From Mixia osmundae IAM 14324 (Eukaryota > Basidiomycota > Mixiomycetes > Mixiales > Mixiaceae), in assembly GCF_000708205.1 (NCBI RefSeq), contig NW_014575563.1, positions 171,594 through 235,593 on the forward strand: a DNA stretch of 64,000 nucleotides, read 5' to 3'. Below are positions 24,340 through 35,618 of this stretch, piece by piece. Position numbers and translations under genes: made by a program. The notes under the pieces were generated by a model. The model was not told the origin of the DNA. It made no database searches and saw only the letters and a program-made list of their open reading frames with translations. Every line of letters starts with the position of its first letter. Position 1 is the first letter of the stretch.

Positions 24340-24986
24340 ATGCGTGTGACGCTGCTCGACTTGAGTTTGTCTGCCCTCTTGCTCTCGACCTGCGCGTGCG
24401 CACCTCGTCAGACATCTCAATATCGCACAGCCATCAAAGGGGATGGCTTCGGCAACATATTGGGCAAGCAATTCTCATATACATCTGGAGGAGAACATCG
24501 TGTCGTTCTCAAAATTGGTCCTGGTGTCACGCTAGCCGGCTGGTCTTTCGATCGGTTAGGACAAAGCTCCGATAAGGTCAACGCCCATTCGATCAAGGAG
24601 CTAGCCATTGACACCGCAACGGCGATGAGTCGCGTGATCGCCGTCGAGATCAGAGCGGACATTGAAGGTCAATTTGACTTAAACAACCCCATCGGTCGTC
24701 AAGCCGTACATACAGTCCGCGCATGTGCTGACGTATATCGATTAGATCTTGCTGTGTCGACATGCTGCATCTGCGAGAGTACACATTTTGTAAAGATACA
24801 TTGGCCTAGAGCTGAGCCTATCGAGCAAGGCTGCGAAATGCTCTGTCACTGCGACATTCACCATTCCCTCTGCCGGGAGCATTGGCGAGGCCTCCGTGAG
24901 CGATACGCTCAGCTAATTACTACCTCGCGCTCATCTTCGCAGACGTATATCGCCTCACAGCGCTATGCTATACAACAAAATGGTGA
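24340..24986 (+). CDS. small secreted cysteine-rich protein, copy 1
   Basis: Not a known family to me. Exons 24340-24667, 24746-24895 and 24943-24986 give 173 residues. A signal peptide is clear (MRVTLLDLSLSALLLSTCACA). The N-terminal part has FSYTSGGEHRVVLKIGPGVT. The second exon carries a cysteine-rich module at residues 116-161: CC-x5-H-x5-WPR-x2-P-x4-C-x5-C-x6-C-x3-W-x3-HV. Intron 1 (GTCAAT donor, GCTGAC branch) is in phase 1, and intron 2 (GTGAGC donor, CTAAT branch, CGCAG acceptor) is needed to reach a stop. Without splicing the frame stays open into the next gene, which would wrongly fuse the two. The downstream neighbour is a paralogue. A secreted protein with a role outside the cell is inferred; the function is unknown. 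Confidence 0.65.
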
Positions 24987-25083
24987 TCGAAAGATCGCGC
25001 GCATCTCTATGGAAACAATGCAAAGCCTCCGTCGCGATAAGCCACCACCATCGCAAGGAGTTTGGCATGCGTCGGCAGCCTCG

Positions 25084-25844
25084 ATGAGATCTTTGCTGTG
25101 GCCTTTTTTGTCCTTGCTTGGCCTGGTTCAGATCTGCCTCTCGGAATCGAGATCATGCACCTATACCGCGACAGTGATGGCAATCGCTTCTTGCACTCTC
25201 GTTCCGGGCCAGCCATACTTCGTCTTCAAGACATCCGGTACTTCCAAAGTCAGACTTCAGATAGGCATATCGGTGTTTGTGCAACCCCTCAATCTCTCGT
25301 GCGGCCACTGACACCTTCGCAGCACGACCAGAGAGTACTGGCGGGCCGACTGGGTTCCGAGATCGCCCGTTGCCAGAAACGCAAAAGTGTGGGCGATAGG
25401 TAATAAGGATCACAGTACCGACAATGTCATCGCGCGCACAGTCGTCATACAGACGCCCATGGAGCCATGGCTTAAGCCTTTGCCTGATGATGAGATGGGT
25501 GAGCTGAAAAAAGTCATCATCGTAATGCGTTGACGACGAGCCAAATAGGTCGTCTATTCAGAGACTGCTGCGATCCACTTGCACAGCACACCAGCCTCAT
25601 CCAATGGCCTCGCAAGGATCCGGTCAACGAGACTTGCAAGGGCATAGTGGTCTGCTACCCTTCCAGGGGAGCACAGTGTGCGGCCATGTGGCCAGAAGAG
25701 TGTCAGTGGACTCTCTCGTCTAAAGTATCGCTAATCTGCGGTCGCAGTCACGTACGACTGTACGACACAATGCGATACGACTTGGCCTTGGGCGCCGTCA
25801 GGTTAGCCACTCAAGAGCTCAGAGCGGAAACTGCAAGCTGTTGA
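25084..25844 (+). CDS. small secreted cysteine-rich protein, copy 2
   Basis: Paralogue of the gene just upstream. Exons 25084-25274, 25323-25498, 25564-25699 and 25748-25844 give 199 residues. The signal peptide is MRSLLWPFLSLLGLVQICLS. The N-terminal part contains FVFKTSGTSKVRLQIGISVT, which aligns with FSYTSGGEHRVVLKIGPGVT of copy 1. The third and fourth exons repeat the cysteine module with nearly identical spacing: CC-x5-H-x5-WPR-x2-P-x4-C-x5-C-x7-C-x3-W-x3-HV. The intron before the CC motif is phase 1 in both copies, and the last intron falls just before HV in both. It differs by a longer middle part with an extra intron (GTTTGT donor, CACTGAC branch) and a longer C-terminus ending in Cys. 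Sequence identity outside the motif is low, so the duplication is old or fast-evolving. Confidence 0.6.
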
Positions 25845-26118
25845 CCGACGCGAGCTCATTGCACTGCGTTCAAAGGCCGGAAGAGCAACTTGCAATCATC
25901 TCCCCTCCTGCGACCCTACTTCTATGGTCTGATCACGGACGATGTCATGAGCCATGCCGTCAGCATCCGGCTGAACATGTGCTGTACCGGAGTGCAGCGG
26001 CTGACCGGAAACAGTACACAGGCAATGCGCGCGGCCAGCGACTGGCTGGGTGTGCAGGCTGTGCGACGAGCAATTGCTCAGGCCAGATGGCAAGCAGAAA
26101 GGGCTTGGCGCGGCAAAG

Positions 26119-26989
26119 TCAGAGCAACCATCCTGTGTATTCTGGCGTGGCGACGAAGCGTGATATGATGCCGCTTTGCGATGTCGGGACGAGATCTGGC
26201 CATTGCACGATAAAACGATGCACAAAGGGTCGGATGAGCTTGGCAGTAAGTGAGAAAGTCTTTACGCGCGCGAATGATTCGATGTAGATCAGGCGAGGAG
26301 AGGGTCGTCCGAGTGCCTGTACTACATAAGCTGACGGAGACTCCCATCGAATCTCAATGTACCTTGGCCAAGAATGCAACGAGGCAGAATGGTAAGCAGC
26401 TGCCAGGTCCATTCATGAGCATGAGGTCCGCGAATGGCCGTCGCGTCGAGTTATCGTATGGTGAAGTCGACCAGAGCAGCTTGACGCAAGCTTGGAAGCA
26501 ACGATAGGTCGACAGGGGCGCCGTCAGAAAGGATTGGTGTACTCTACGCGCGCGAGGCACAAGGCTTATATCATACTGTGCAGCGTCTCAGCAGCATACC
26601 GCGCTTCCGGAATGCTACCCACGACTTGTGGCTTCACAGATGGCGCTACATTTTGCTCGTATTGTCGTACCTTGATCGGGCTGATCGTGTCTCCTGAGGA
26701 AATGACATATCGACGTCGAGGGAAGCGGGCCGTGTCAAGCGTCGAGATGAGTCTGAACATCTCTGCTGTATGGCCACCTAGCTCACAGTGAGTCTTGAGC
26801 ATGTGTCCGCCGGATCTGAGGAAGCAACAGACCCGAGCCAAGGAAGATGCCGAGCACGACGTCATCGGTGAGCGTCGTGGCGGTCCTCTTTCGCTGCTGG
26901 CTGTCGTGGATGCTGAGAAGGACGGTGACAAATCTGACGAGCAGAAGAATGCTCGCCAGCAAGGACGATGCCACGAGCTGCCATAGCAT
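26119..26989 (-). CDS. ALG14: ALG14, ER anchor of the UDP-GlcNAc transferase
   Basis: Membrane subunit that recruits Alg13 to the ER for the second step of the dolichol-linked oligosaccharide in N-glycosylation. Starts MLWQLVASSLLASILLLV, an N-terminal membrane anchor. A 55-nt intron then has to be removed to give LGSGGHTAEMFRLISTL, the family's GSGGHT motif, followed by RRYVISSGDT. The next exons give LMLMNGPGSCLPFCLVAFLA, then (after a second intron) PRLIYIESFARVKTFSLTAK, and the end has FIVQWPDL. Each of these matches the ALG14 pattern (NGPGTCVP, VYVESICRVETLS, YFIVQWP). It is divergent from RMT2, with 108 bp between starts. Confidence 0.92.
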
Positions 26990-27097
26990 AAGCCTCAAGA
27001 TGACAGGGCACGACCGACGTGACGCCGACACGCTTTCTCGTTCTCGCGGCTGAGTTGAGTGCCACGTCTGCGGGCGGGCATTGTCAGTCGCCTGCCG

Positions 27098-28311
27098 ATG
27101 AACGATGAGCACGATGAAGCGCTTCTCGCTCAGCTCGTCGAGCGGATTCAGCTGCTCGAACCGACCGCGCTCGAGCTCGCAAGGCTTGAACGCGGCAGCA
27201 GCACTTCAGCCACACAAGACGAGTTCGTCGAGTCGATACTCGACGACATTCGTGCTCTCGTCCGTGCAGGAGCTTGTCCCTATGCGCCCTATCCTCGCAC
27301 ACTAGGCTGGACAGCACTTCACTATGCCGCAGAGACGGGGTTCGCCCCTCTTGTGCAATACTTTCTCCAAAACGGAGCAGTTCTCTATCTGCTCGACTCG
27401 ACCGGCAGGACCGCAGGGGACATTGCCTTTTCGCTCAACTACATGGAAGCTTACAATCTCATACTGCAAGAAGCGACGCGAGCCGAGCTCTTGCAAGCTG
27501 CTCTCAATGGTTTCGAGGCAGTCGAGACAGACCAAGACAAATCTAGCGCATCGGACCTGCAAACGTTCCTCAAGACGCCCTTGACATTTGCCGGCGAACC
27601 GGGCAACGAGCGATGCATGGATGCAGAAGGCAATGGAGTCATGATGCGGTGGGAGGAAGGCATCATGGCAGAAACGGCTCGTTTGCTCTGCTCGTCGCGC
27701 AAGCAGGGCGAGCCCTTCGCCGTGCTCAACGTCGGGTTCGGCCTTGGCATCGTGCGATCTCATGATCTACTGCTCGCATCAACATATGCTTATGCGACCA
27801 GCAGGTTGATACGTTTCTGCAAGAAAGCAAGCCGACGAAGCACGTCATCATCGAAGCGCATCCAGACGTGTTAGGCTACATGCGGTCGCTAGGCTGGCAC
27901 GATAAGCCTGGCGTCCTCATTTACCATGGCACGTGGCAGGCTTTCCTGTTGGCATATGAGCAAGGCGAGCTGGCAAGCCAGTTCCCAGAGGGACTTGCAT
28001 TCGACGCAGTTTACTTTGACACGTTCAGCGAGCACTATCGCGATCTGCGTCAATTCTTCGACCAGCTGCCAAATATCCTGCGAGACCAGGACTCGCTCTT
28101 CTCGTGGTTCCATGGTCTAGGAGCGACGAGTCGACTGCTTTACGACGTCTACACTGCCGTCAGCGAGCTTGAGCTTCGGGATATTGGACTGTCGACCGAA
28201 TGGACAGAGGTAGCAGTCGAGGATGCAGGCGAAGTGACATGGAAGGGCATCACTCGCCGCTATTGGGACGTTGCCAGCTCTTATCGTCTGCCAATCTGTA
28301 GACTGAGATGA
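27098..28311 (+). CDS. RMT2: protein arginine N-methyltransferase 2 (delta-type)
   Basis: SAM-dependent enzyme that methylates the delta nitrogen of arginine; in yeast the substrate is ribosomal protein L12. It begins MNDEHDEALLAQLVERIQ. An ankyrin-like part follows: GWTALHYAAETGFAPLVQYF, then NGAVLYLLDSTGRTAGDIAF. The methyltransferase fold has MRWEEGIMAETARLLC, NVGFGLGI (SAM-binding loop), IIEAHPDVLGYMRSLGW, YHGTWQAFL and VYFDTFSEHYRDL. One intron of about 50 nt after NVGFGLGI removes a frame break and restores the HVIIEAHP strand. The full length of about 390 residues fits the family. The stop lies only 9 bp from the ARP6 stop on the other strand. Confidence 0.94.
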
Positions 28312-28320
28312 GCCTTTACA

Positions 28321-30148
28321 CTACCAGCCTTTGCGATTGCGCGCTTTTGTCTTGGGCTTGCCAGGCTTAGCCGCGCCCGACATGATCGTCGCAACAGCTT
28401 GTCGGCGCCAGTCATCATTCTCTGGCCCGCTCTCATCCTCGTCATCCTGTGCCAAGCCCGAGTTGGAAGCGCTGCGACTGTGCTTGCCGCTGCTCCGCCG
28501 GCGATTGATGGGCTTGACCCCTCCTGCCGTCTTTTTCAGATCGGCTGTGTTGGCGTCCCGACGGAACCTTCTCCGACAGAGTTCGCTGCCATACTCTTGG
28601 TACTCTTCCCTCGTAACGAAGCTGGCCTCGAGCGAGAGCACGCCGTCATAGTCTAGCTCGGGGTGCTGCAAGATGTGCCGTGCGGCTTTTGCTGCGTGTG
28701 TGATAGGGCTGTCATTGCAACACATGATGAGCTATTGACGCTGAGCGAATCGGTAGACTTACGTCGACGATGCACGGACGCGGACCGTGTAGTCTTCCGT
28801 TGCTAGCTCGCGCAGCTCTACTTGCCTGGACCGAAGCTTCAGCGCTCTCCTCTGTATGTAGAATTTGACGTACAGACGGCCCACAAAGCCTGGCAGGCAA
28901 GCTGAGCCTCCGATGCAGATAACATTGCCCCAGTATAGTCCGCGGAGCATCTCCGGCAATGCCTCGATCGCATCTGCGACGATTTCTGGCAGTCCCATTT
29001 GGTCCATACCTGAAAGTAGTTCGTCAGACTAGTTCAGCAGCGAGTCTGTAGCAACACACCGATGATGCTGGGATGAAAAAGAATCTCTGGCGTAGTGAAG
29101 CGCTCGTTACCCATTGGCAAGATTTGTTCGTCCGCGATAGGCATGTCTGTAGTGCGAAGATGGCCCAGAGGATGCTCGGCAGATTTGCTCGTGAAGTCTG
29201 GCAAGATGTACTCTTGCACGATGTCGTTGCGGCTCGACTTGACTCGCTCGAGATCTGACGAGAAAGCCCCAGAGGTAGGCGCGACGTAGCAGCAAGCTTC
29301 CTTGACGGCATTGACGACGGCAGTCTGATCCATCATATACCAATGCCTGAAGGAGGCAGTTTCCTTGAGGTAGTTCGTCAACATTTTGCCGCCAATATCA
29401 AGTCTCCGCACGGCAGCCTCCTGCACCTGACCGCGACATATCGGTATGATCTGACTGAAGCTGAAGCCGACATCGACCACCAATGTGCATTCTGGAGTGC
29501 GCTGCTGGATGTCATCCAGGGGTAAAAAGGGCGCAAGAGCGGCAGCTAACGCGCGTCACGTCAGTGATTCACGACGAGGCTTGTAGAACCTGACTCGCCT
29601 GGCATCACGCATGCAGAGGCAAAGTCATATTCCTCGAAGACCATCTGATCGATGCTCTCTGTGACGACAGGCAGGTTGAGTGCAGGTTCGGTCAATAGGA
29701 GCCGAATGTCAGCAGGATCAATCTGTGGAAGGTTTAGTGAGACCGCTGCCAAGCGTGTTCAAGGCGCGCAACGTGCCTTTGGCTCTTGGTAATTGAACGT
29801 GTGATCCCACACGGTCTTTTCGATGTTCCAATCAGTCAGGATGCCCTGTCTGTACGCCTGAGCTTGGTGAAATATTGCATTTCATGATCGCTGCTGACTC
29901 GTTCAAACGGCAAATGATAGACTAGACCGGAAGCGTCCTTGAGCTGGGAGATGTCTGCTCCCACATATGTCCGCTTGTCGGCTTTGGATTGGAAAATGCC
30001 ATTAGGCACAATGCTGCTGCTCTTTCAGCCGAATCTCGAGACGGTCTATCTGCATTTGTGCTTGCCTCGGCTCGTCGCTCGAGCTTGCCCAGCAAGTCTT
30101 GATCGAGTGCGCTCCATTGTCGACGACCAACGTCGGCTCATCATTCAT
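28321..30148 (-). CDS. ARP6: actin-related protein 6 (SWR1 complex)
   Basis: Nuclear actin-related protein of the SWR1 complex, which places H2A.Z in chromatin. The start MNDEPTLVVDNGAHSIKTC is the ATP-binding strand. Then come IPNGIFQSKADKRTYVG, YHLPFERG, ILTDWNIEKTVWDHTFNY, FEEYDFAS, VVDVGFSFSQIIPICRGQV, RRLDIGGKMLTNYLKE, VKEACCYVAP, PEILFHPSIIG and GNVICIGGSACLPGF. These match Arp6 rather than conventional actin. At least seven introns interrupt it. After the actin fold a basic tail of about 70 residues (RRRSSGKHSRSAS, ending ARNRKGW) extends beyond the usual end. Confidence 0.93.
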
Positions 30149-30359
30149 TGCGAGTCGGCAGACGGCGCAAGGCGAGGCAAGACTTGCTCTGTCTCGTCGC
30201 GACGAAAGCGACGAAGTAGATTGATTGAATCCCGATTTTGGCGATTTTGGTCGCTCGATGCGCTCGAGCTTTGTCGTGAGCAATCGCGAAGACAGAGTCC
30301 GAGTTGTTCCGACAAATGCATTAATCTATCAACAACGATGCACGCATTGCTTGATGGTA

Positions 30360-33300
30360 TCAGGATGATTTGATGCGCTCTTGAGGCTCTGGTGATGATG
30401 ACGAGGATGGTGATGGTGATGCCACTCTGGCAATGCTTTGTACAATGCGGAACGGCAGCAAGAGCAGGTGGACGAGCTCGTACACGAGCCAGACGAGCCA
30501 AGATAGCAAGATGACCGCCAACGAGAGCACGTCGGAAAGCACTTCGGTGATGTTGGACGTGCTGGCGACTTCGTGGCGCAACCGATTGAGTTGATCTTCG
30601 AGCACAGTGAGCTGTAAACACGCCATCAGCTCATACGGACGTAGTACAATTCTACGTAGCATACATGTTGCTCGTCAGCATTGTTGATCGTGCTCTGGAT
30701 AGTATCGCACTCGTCGACAGTCTGCTGAATGTCTTGCCGTATCAACTCTTGGAAGCCGCGAATGTCCTCGATCTCTTCGTGAGCGTGGTCCACAGTTGCA
30801 AAGACATCGCCCAACGCTGTTCGCAGTGCAGCGATAGCATCTATCGGCGCATGTGCTTCCGCTTTGGAGGCCAACTGAACGGCAGGCGAAGCACGGTCGC
30901 GTTCGTCCGGCGCGCCTCTTGGCCTCGGAAGCAAGTCGATGACGTCGGCTGGCAGCGAGGGAAGATCGTATTCCACCACGGCATCCTGCGCGGCTGTGCT
31001 TCGCGTCTCTCGGTCGAGCTGCTTCATTGCGTCGAGGTATTCCTGCATTGCTGTGGGCAAGCGCGGTACGAGTCCAGCTGCGATTTGCAATGCGGATTCC
31101 ACTGAGTCCAGGAGACTGCTTTGCACGTCAGCCATGCAGATTGTCAGGGCCTACTTGTCCTGACCTGCGCCTATGTGTGACCTCTTCGGGCGAATAGTCA
31201 TGCGAAGCTTGCGTGGGTTTGATCGTCTTGCCATATTGTGGCCAGGCAGAAGCTGATCGGTAATGACGTACGTCCTGCTTTGTCACGACAGGCATCTCGA
31301 CAGCAGCGCGAGAGTCGCGACCGAATGTCAGCTGCCACATCGACTGTCGCGGTCGACGATGTTTTCGCTTCGAAGACGAGCCCGTCTCGTCTCCGCTCTG
31401 CAACGTATCATGTACTCTATTCCGCCCAAAGCGGCTGCGAAGAAAGTCGGGATAACCGCCTTCGCTGTCCGAGCCGAGCACGCGAGCTCGTTCTTTGCGC
31501 CCGGGCTCGACATCGCTGACCTCGGGGCTGGCCGCGGCCGAGAGAACCTCAAGATCTTGCGGATGACCCAGCATCGAGCGCCGGTAGCTCTGCTTCTGTC
31601 TGATCGAGCTCGGACGTGACGACAATGGCGAGCGCATTGGAGATCTCACTGGCGAATGGGGTCCTCTATCCTTGGAGAGGAGTTCACTGGTAATGATGCT
31701 ACTCAGATTTTGGCCAGTCGTCGTCCTAGTTCGGCCGTGATGACTATGACCGTTGCGTAAAGAGGACGGTCTGCTGTTGACGCTGCCATTGATTGGAGAC
31801 TTCATGGAGCTACCAGGCGACACAGAGCGCTCCTGCGAAACCACGGGCTCGGGCGCAAGCGCGTCTGGCAGTATACCGGCGGAAGCACGATAGCTCGCAA
31901 TGTCGTCGGGATAGACCTCCCACGGCCCGGGACGCAGGAGCCGATGCCGCACCTTGCGAGGCGGGGTGGGTCCCAGTACAGTGCTGACGGCACGTCTTAC
32001 ATTTGCGTCGGCATTCGGTTCGTTGGACGACTTTGAAGCCGCAATCATCTGTCGTGTTTGCGGATGATCTGCCCCAAGACGGCTCTCCTTGACGAGCACT
32101 GAGGCCATCGACTTGCCTGCTGCGGTGTAGACAGCCTCGATCTCTGCTAGGCGTGTGCGCCAGCGAGATACAGCGGGCAGACTCGGCACGGCCTCGTCGG
32201 CATCCAGCGGCTCAAAGATCTGTGTGAAGCGGAGCTCGAGATATGCAGCACAGTCGCTCGCGCGTGCTACCGTACCACTTGATAGCTCGAGATGGACGCG
32301 AGAGATGGCCTCTATTGAATTGCAAGGGTCAAAGGAACGAAGCAGCGGAGAGCGAAAGGCTCACCTTCCATATCACGCTCCGGTTGGCTAAGCATTGCCC
32401 TGTCAGGGTATGACAGAGCACCAAAGGTTGATGATCGCCGACGTTCTGTGCTGGCTCGATCCGCCCACACATCCCCGCTTGACTTCTTGCGTGACAGCAT
32501 AGAGGCACTGTCGGGCTTAGCTTTGGCGATCAGCGACCCTAACAGGCCTTTCTTGGGCGATGACTTTGTCTGCTTGACGCCATCGAGTGATCGTCCATCA
32601 GGCGAATGCGTACGATTGCGCGCGCTGCCTAGCAGACGTGTAGCAGAGTGTGCTAGCTCTGAGCCTGCCTGACCAGCATCTACTGACGAATGCGCTGGCG
32701 AGAACATAGATGCGGGCGGACTCGGAGAAGCATAAGAATTGACACTGCCCCTCAGGCTCTTGACCGCCGGACTTTTGCCTCGGTCTTGCTCAGCCGCAGC
32801 CTGTACCGTCAATTGCGCAGAAACTAACTGCATGGCGCCTTTGAGATCGACCTGATTAATAAGCTCTCGCAGGGACTTTTGGGCAGAGGGATCATCACGT
32901 TGCGAAGATGCCTGCTTGGCGTACTGAGCAAGAGCATCGACTTGACCAAGACCAAAGGGCGACAGCAAGTCATTCTCTGGTCTTCCGTCGTCTACGTCTG
33001 AAGGTTTGCGCATCCGTTCCTGACCCTGTAGCTGCGAAAGGTGAGAGTTGGCGCGCTTTCGCCATCTCGAGCTTGGCTTGATGATGACAGGCGAATCTCT
33101 TGCAAGCCCAACGTGGGCGGAGGATGCGCCTGCCGATGAGGATGAGTGTTGATCGCTAGCTAGCCCAGACGAGCGTGAAAACAGGAACGCTTCCTTATCT
33201 AACGGAGCGGTCAGAATAGGTTTCGATATCGACCTTCGATTTTTAGAATCCGTTCTTATATGACCGGGCGCTCCGTGAGGATGGGGACCATCGTGTAAGT

Positions 33301-34222
33301 AGGTAGCAGAGGGCGCGCGAGAGGCAGCACGAGACCATGTTGGGCTGAGGGTAGGTGTGCGACCGGCCTTTGCAGAATCCCAAGAGCCTTGCCGCCGTCT
33401 GCCGCTTGCCATGACAGTCGCATTTGACGGCCGCCGCGACTCCGATGGGCTCGTCAGGCTCGTGCCCTCCTCTTGCGCGAGCTCGTACAGCCGAGGGTCA
33501 GGTGCCTGTCTTGGTATGTGCTCGTGATTGGCACTGTGCGCATGCAATGGAGGCAGCGGGATCGTGTTGGCATGGGCGGGCGGTATGGAGATAGTATTTG
33601 CGTAAGGTCGCCGCGGCAGGTTCGCAGAGGGCGGGGAGATGGCCTGACTGTAGCTTCTCGTCATGACATCTCCACGCAGTGAGGCGGGTCTGACGAGCGT
33701 CTGTGCCTCGTCCTGAGAATCAGAATCCGTACTAGACAGGTCACTGTCGCTAGATGCCTCGCCAGAGGCTCGATCGACAAGAAAGGAGCGCGTCGATTGC
33801 CTGCCGTAGGATCCAAAGGAGCCTGCCACTGAGACCGGTGTGAGCGGAGGTGGCGAAGGTGACTGCGTGCCACGATGCTGCGACTGATGTACTCGATCTG
33901 GGCTCGCGTAGACGCGACGGGCAGAAGCGGGCGTGAGTTGGTCGACCTCGAGCTCCTCAGGTCCGGCTGGCGAGCTTTCTGATCCGAGCGGCTTGTGCTC
34001 CTCTTCCGGGGACTCCGTGAGCAGTCGTTCGGCTGGCCTGCCGTCCGTGCCATTAATACTCGCTGGCAAATTGAGCTGAGGCGTCAAGGCAGCATCATAG
34101 AAACTACCGGCTCGAGGCGACGCTCTCTGGCCGAGCGAGCGGAAGCTATCGCGCTTCGATCGGTGGGCGGTAGGCACAGAACTAGCCGTTCCACCAGCAA
34201 GCGCGGGCGGTGAATTGCTCAT
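30360..34222 (-). CDS. large disordered protein with coiled coil and C-terminal membrane span
   Basis: Function not recognised. The 5' exon (from MSNSPPALAGG at 34222) encodes about 620 Ser/Pro-rich disordered residues. An intron (GTGAGC donor, TTGAC branch) leads to RVHLELSSGTV, AAYLELRFTQIFEPLDADEA and a helical stretch WRTRLAEIEAVYTAAGKSMA, then another disordered part. I join this to the 30360-31115 segment by a 49-nt intron at 31164-31116 in phase 2. That segment holds a coiled coil (FQELIRQDIQQTVDECDTIQ) and, after one more intron, LTVLEDQLNRLRHEV and one strong membrane span VILLSWLVWLVYELVHLLLL near the end. The total is about 1,200 residues. The alternative is two genes, the second starting at 31135; but its ATG would then overlap the first gene's stop, so one gene is preferred. 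Confidence 0.6.
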
Positions 34223-34461
34223 CGTGCTCTGAGCTATCTGCGATCCCTGTTGCGTCTGTACGCCGTCATGATGTGGCTCTGCCCCAAACTATCCAGGTCC
34301 GCTCGATAGCAAGCGAGAGGGGGCCGTCTGTGCCGAGCATACGGCCAAACCAGCGGTGGTCGGTCGGTCGTCCAAGCAGTGCGCCAAACCGCGCGTCACG
34401 CTCGTCGACGCATCACCGCATCACCGCATCATCGAGTACCGCTCTCTAGCCTCATGACGAC

Positions 34462-35547
34462 ATGGGCAAGTCAAAGAGCAGCACGGCGCATGTCGACGCT
34501 CCTCAACCAGAGATTCGTGCTCCGGGACCGCTCACTTCATCCCTTCAGGATCTCTTGCGAGCTCAGATCGGCGCCAAGGCAGATGGACTGTCAGAGCAGG
34601 AGCTCGATGTCCTCGTGGCAGACAAGATCCTCAGAGAGTCTCGTCTGATCGAAGAACGGTACAATTCTAGCGAAGGTGTCGGTGTCTTTCTATCCCACGA
34701 GCCTGCTACGAGGTCAGACCGCGCCTTGCATTCCTCTTTGGGTAGCTTACAGCGGTACGCCAGACCAAAGCCAGGCGCCAGAGTCAATCAGCGCTTCCTG
34801 GAGAACACTGTCTCCAGCGTCAACTTCCACAATAGATCACTCTTGGCTGCCGTCGATCGAGCCGCTCAGAGAGCGCCCCCATCGCAGGCACGCGACAGAC
34901 AGCCTCACGCGTCTGCTAGCAGATCCTCCAGATCAGACGAGCGTGCTCGTAAACCTCGTGATCTCAGCCGGTACGATGATGGGTACAGCATTCGGCCTAT
35001 AGCCGGGCAGGCGCAACCGCGACAAGCGACGACTGCCTCTCGGCGACGCGGGCCTCGCCAAGAGTCACCTGACGAGGCCGTAGCTAGACGATCACACCGT
35101 CACTCGTCCTTTCACGACGATTACAAGACCTCGAAAGGCGGTCGCGAGAGCCCTGTGGCCGGCAATGAGGAGAAGCCAGAGCGACGCCAACGGCGGCGAC
35201 GCGATAATTCCGAAGAATATGAACCAGCTGCAACTAAGCTGAACCGACAGACGCGCGACTCTCCCGGCAGAGCTAGCAGCATCTACAAACGGAAGAGAGC
35301 GCGCAGAGAATCTGACGACGAGCGCTACCTAGACAGCGATAGAGAACTATCTCCTGCACAGCTCGAGCCTCTTAGGAGCGCTCCGCGGCGTTCGATCATG
35401 AACGGTGCGCCATACAGACGTGACGACAAGCCGAGGCACACTCAAGAGCGTACTCCAACGCGATCACCATACCTGTCCTCAGACTCGGACTCCGAAGAAG
35501 GTCCGCAGCCTGCTCGAGCAGTACGAGAGTGGGATCGTGGCAAGTAG
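34462..35547 (+). CDS. basic Arg/Ser-rich protein, probably nuclear
   Basis: One uninterrupted frame of 361 residues, not recognised. It starts MGKSKSSTAHVDAPQPEI. An ordered N-terminal region of about 130 residues follows, with LLRAQIGAKADGLSEQELDV, ADKILRESRLIEERY, FLENTVSSVNFHNRSLLAAV and DRAAQRAPP. The rest is dominated by Arg, Ser, Asp and Glu with several basic clusters (RRQRRRRD, KRKRARR) typical of nuclear proteins linked to RNA or chromatin. There is no RRM, zinc finger or SR repeat array. The start is divergent from the large disordered gene (239 bp between), and the stop is 71 bp from that of IES2. Confidence 0.7.
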   Translation: MGKSKSSTAHVDAPQPEIRAPGPLTSSLQDLLRAQIGAKADGLSEQELDVLVADKILRESRLIEERYNSSEGVGVFLSHEPATRSDRALHSSLGSLQRYARPKPGARVNQRFLENTVSSVNFHNRSLLAAVDRAAQRAPPSQARDRQPHASASRSSRSDERARKPRDLSRYDDGYSIRPIAGQAQPRQATTASRRRGPRQESPDEAVARRSHRHSSFHDDYKTSKGGRESPVAGNEEKPERRQRRRRDNSEEYEPAATKLNRQTRDSPGRASSIYKRKRARRESDDERYLDSDRELSPAQLEPLRSAPRRSIMNGAPYRRDDKPRHTQERTPTRSPYLSSDSDSEEGPQPARAVREWDRGK

Positions 35548-35618
35548 TTGCTGCACGATGCATTTGTTGTTGATACATACATACAGCTTCACATTGAGGC
35601 AATGTCGCAATTCGGCCA

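Noticed and set aside
24340-25311. One uninterrupted frame of 323 codons taken as a single secreted protein
   Set aside because: It contains two signal peptides and splits the second cysteine module from its gene. Splice sites matched between the two copies give two proper genes instead.
26783-27112. ALG14 start upstream of 26989
   Set aside because: The first residues of that frame come from a non-ATG codon and overlap the RMT2 start; MLWQLVASSLLAS is the expected membrane anchor.
30626-31135. Separate gene starting MADVQSSLLDSVES
   Set aside because: Its ATG lies inside a good 49-nt intron and overlaps the preceding stop; the in-phase join to the large upstream gene explains both.
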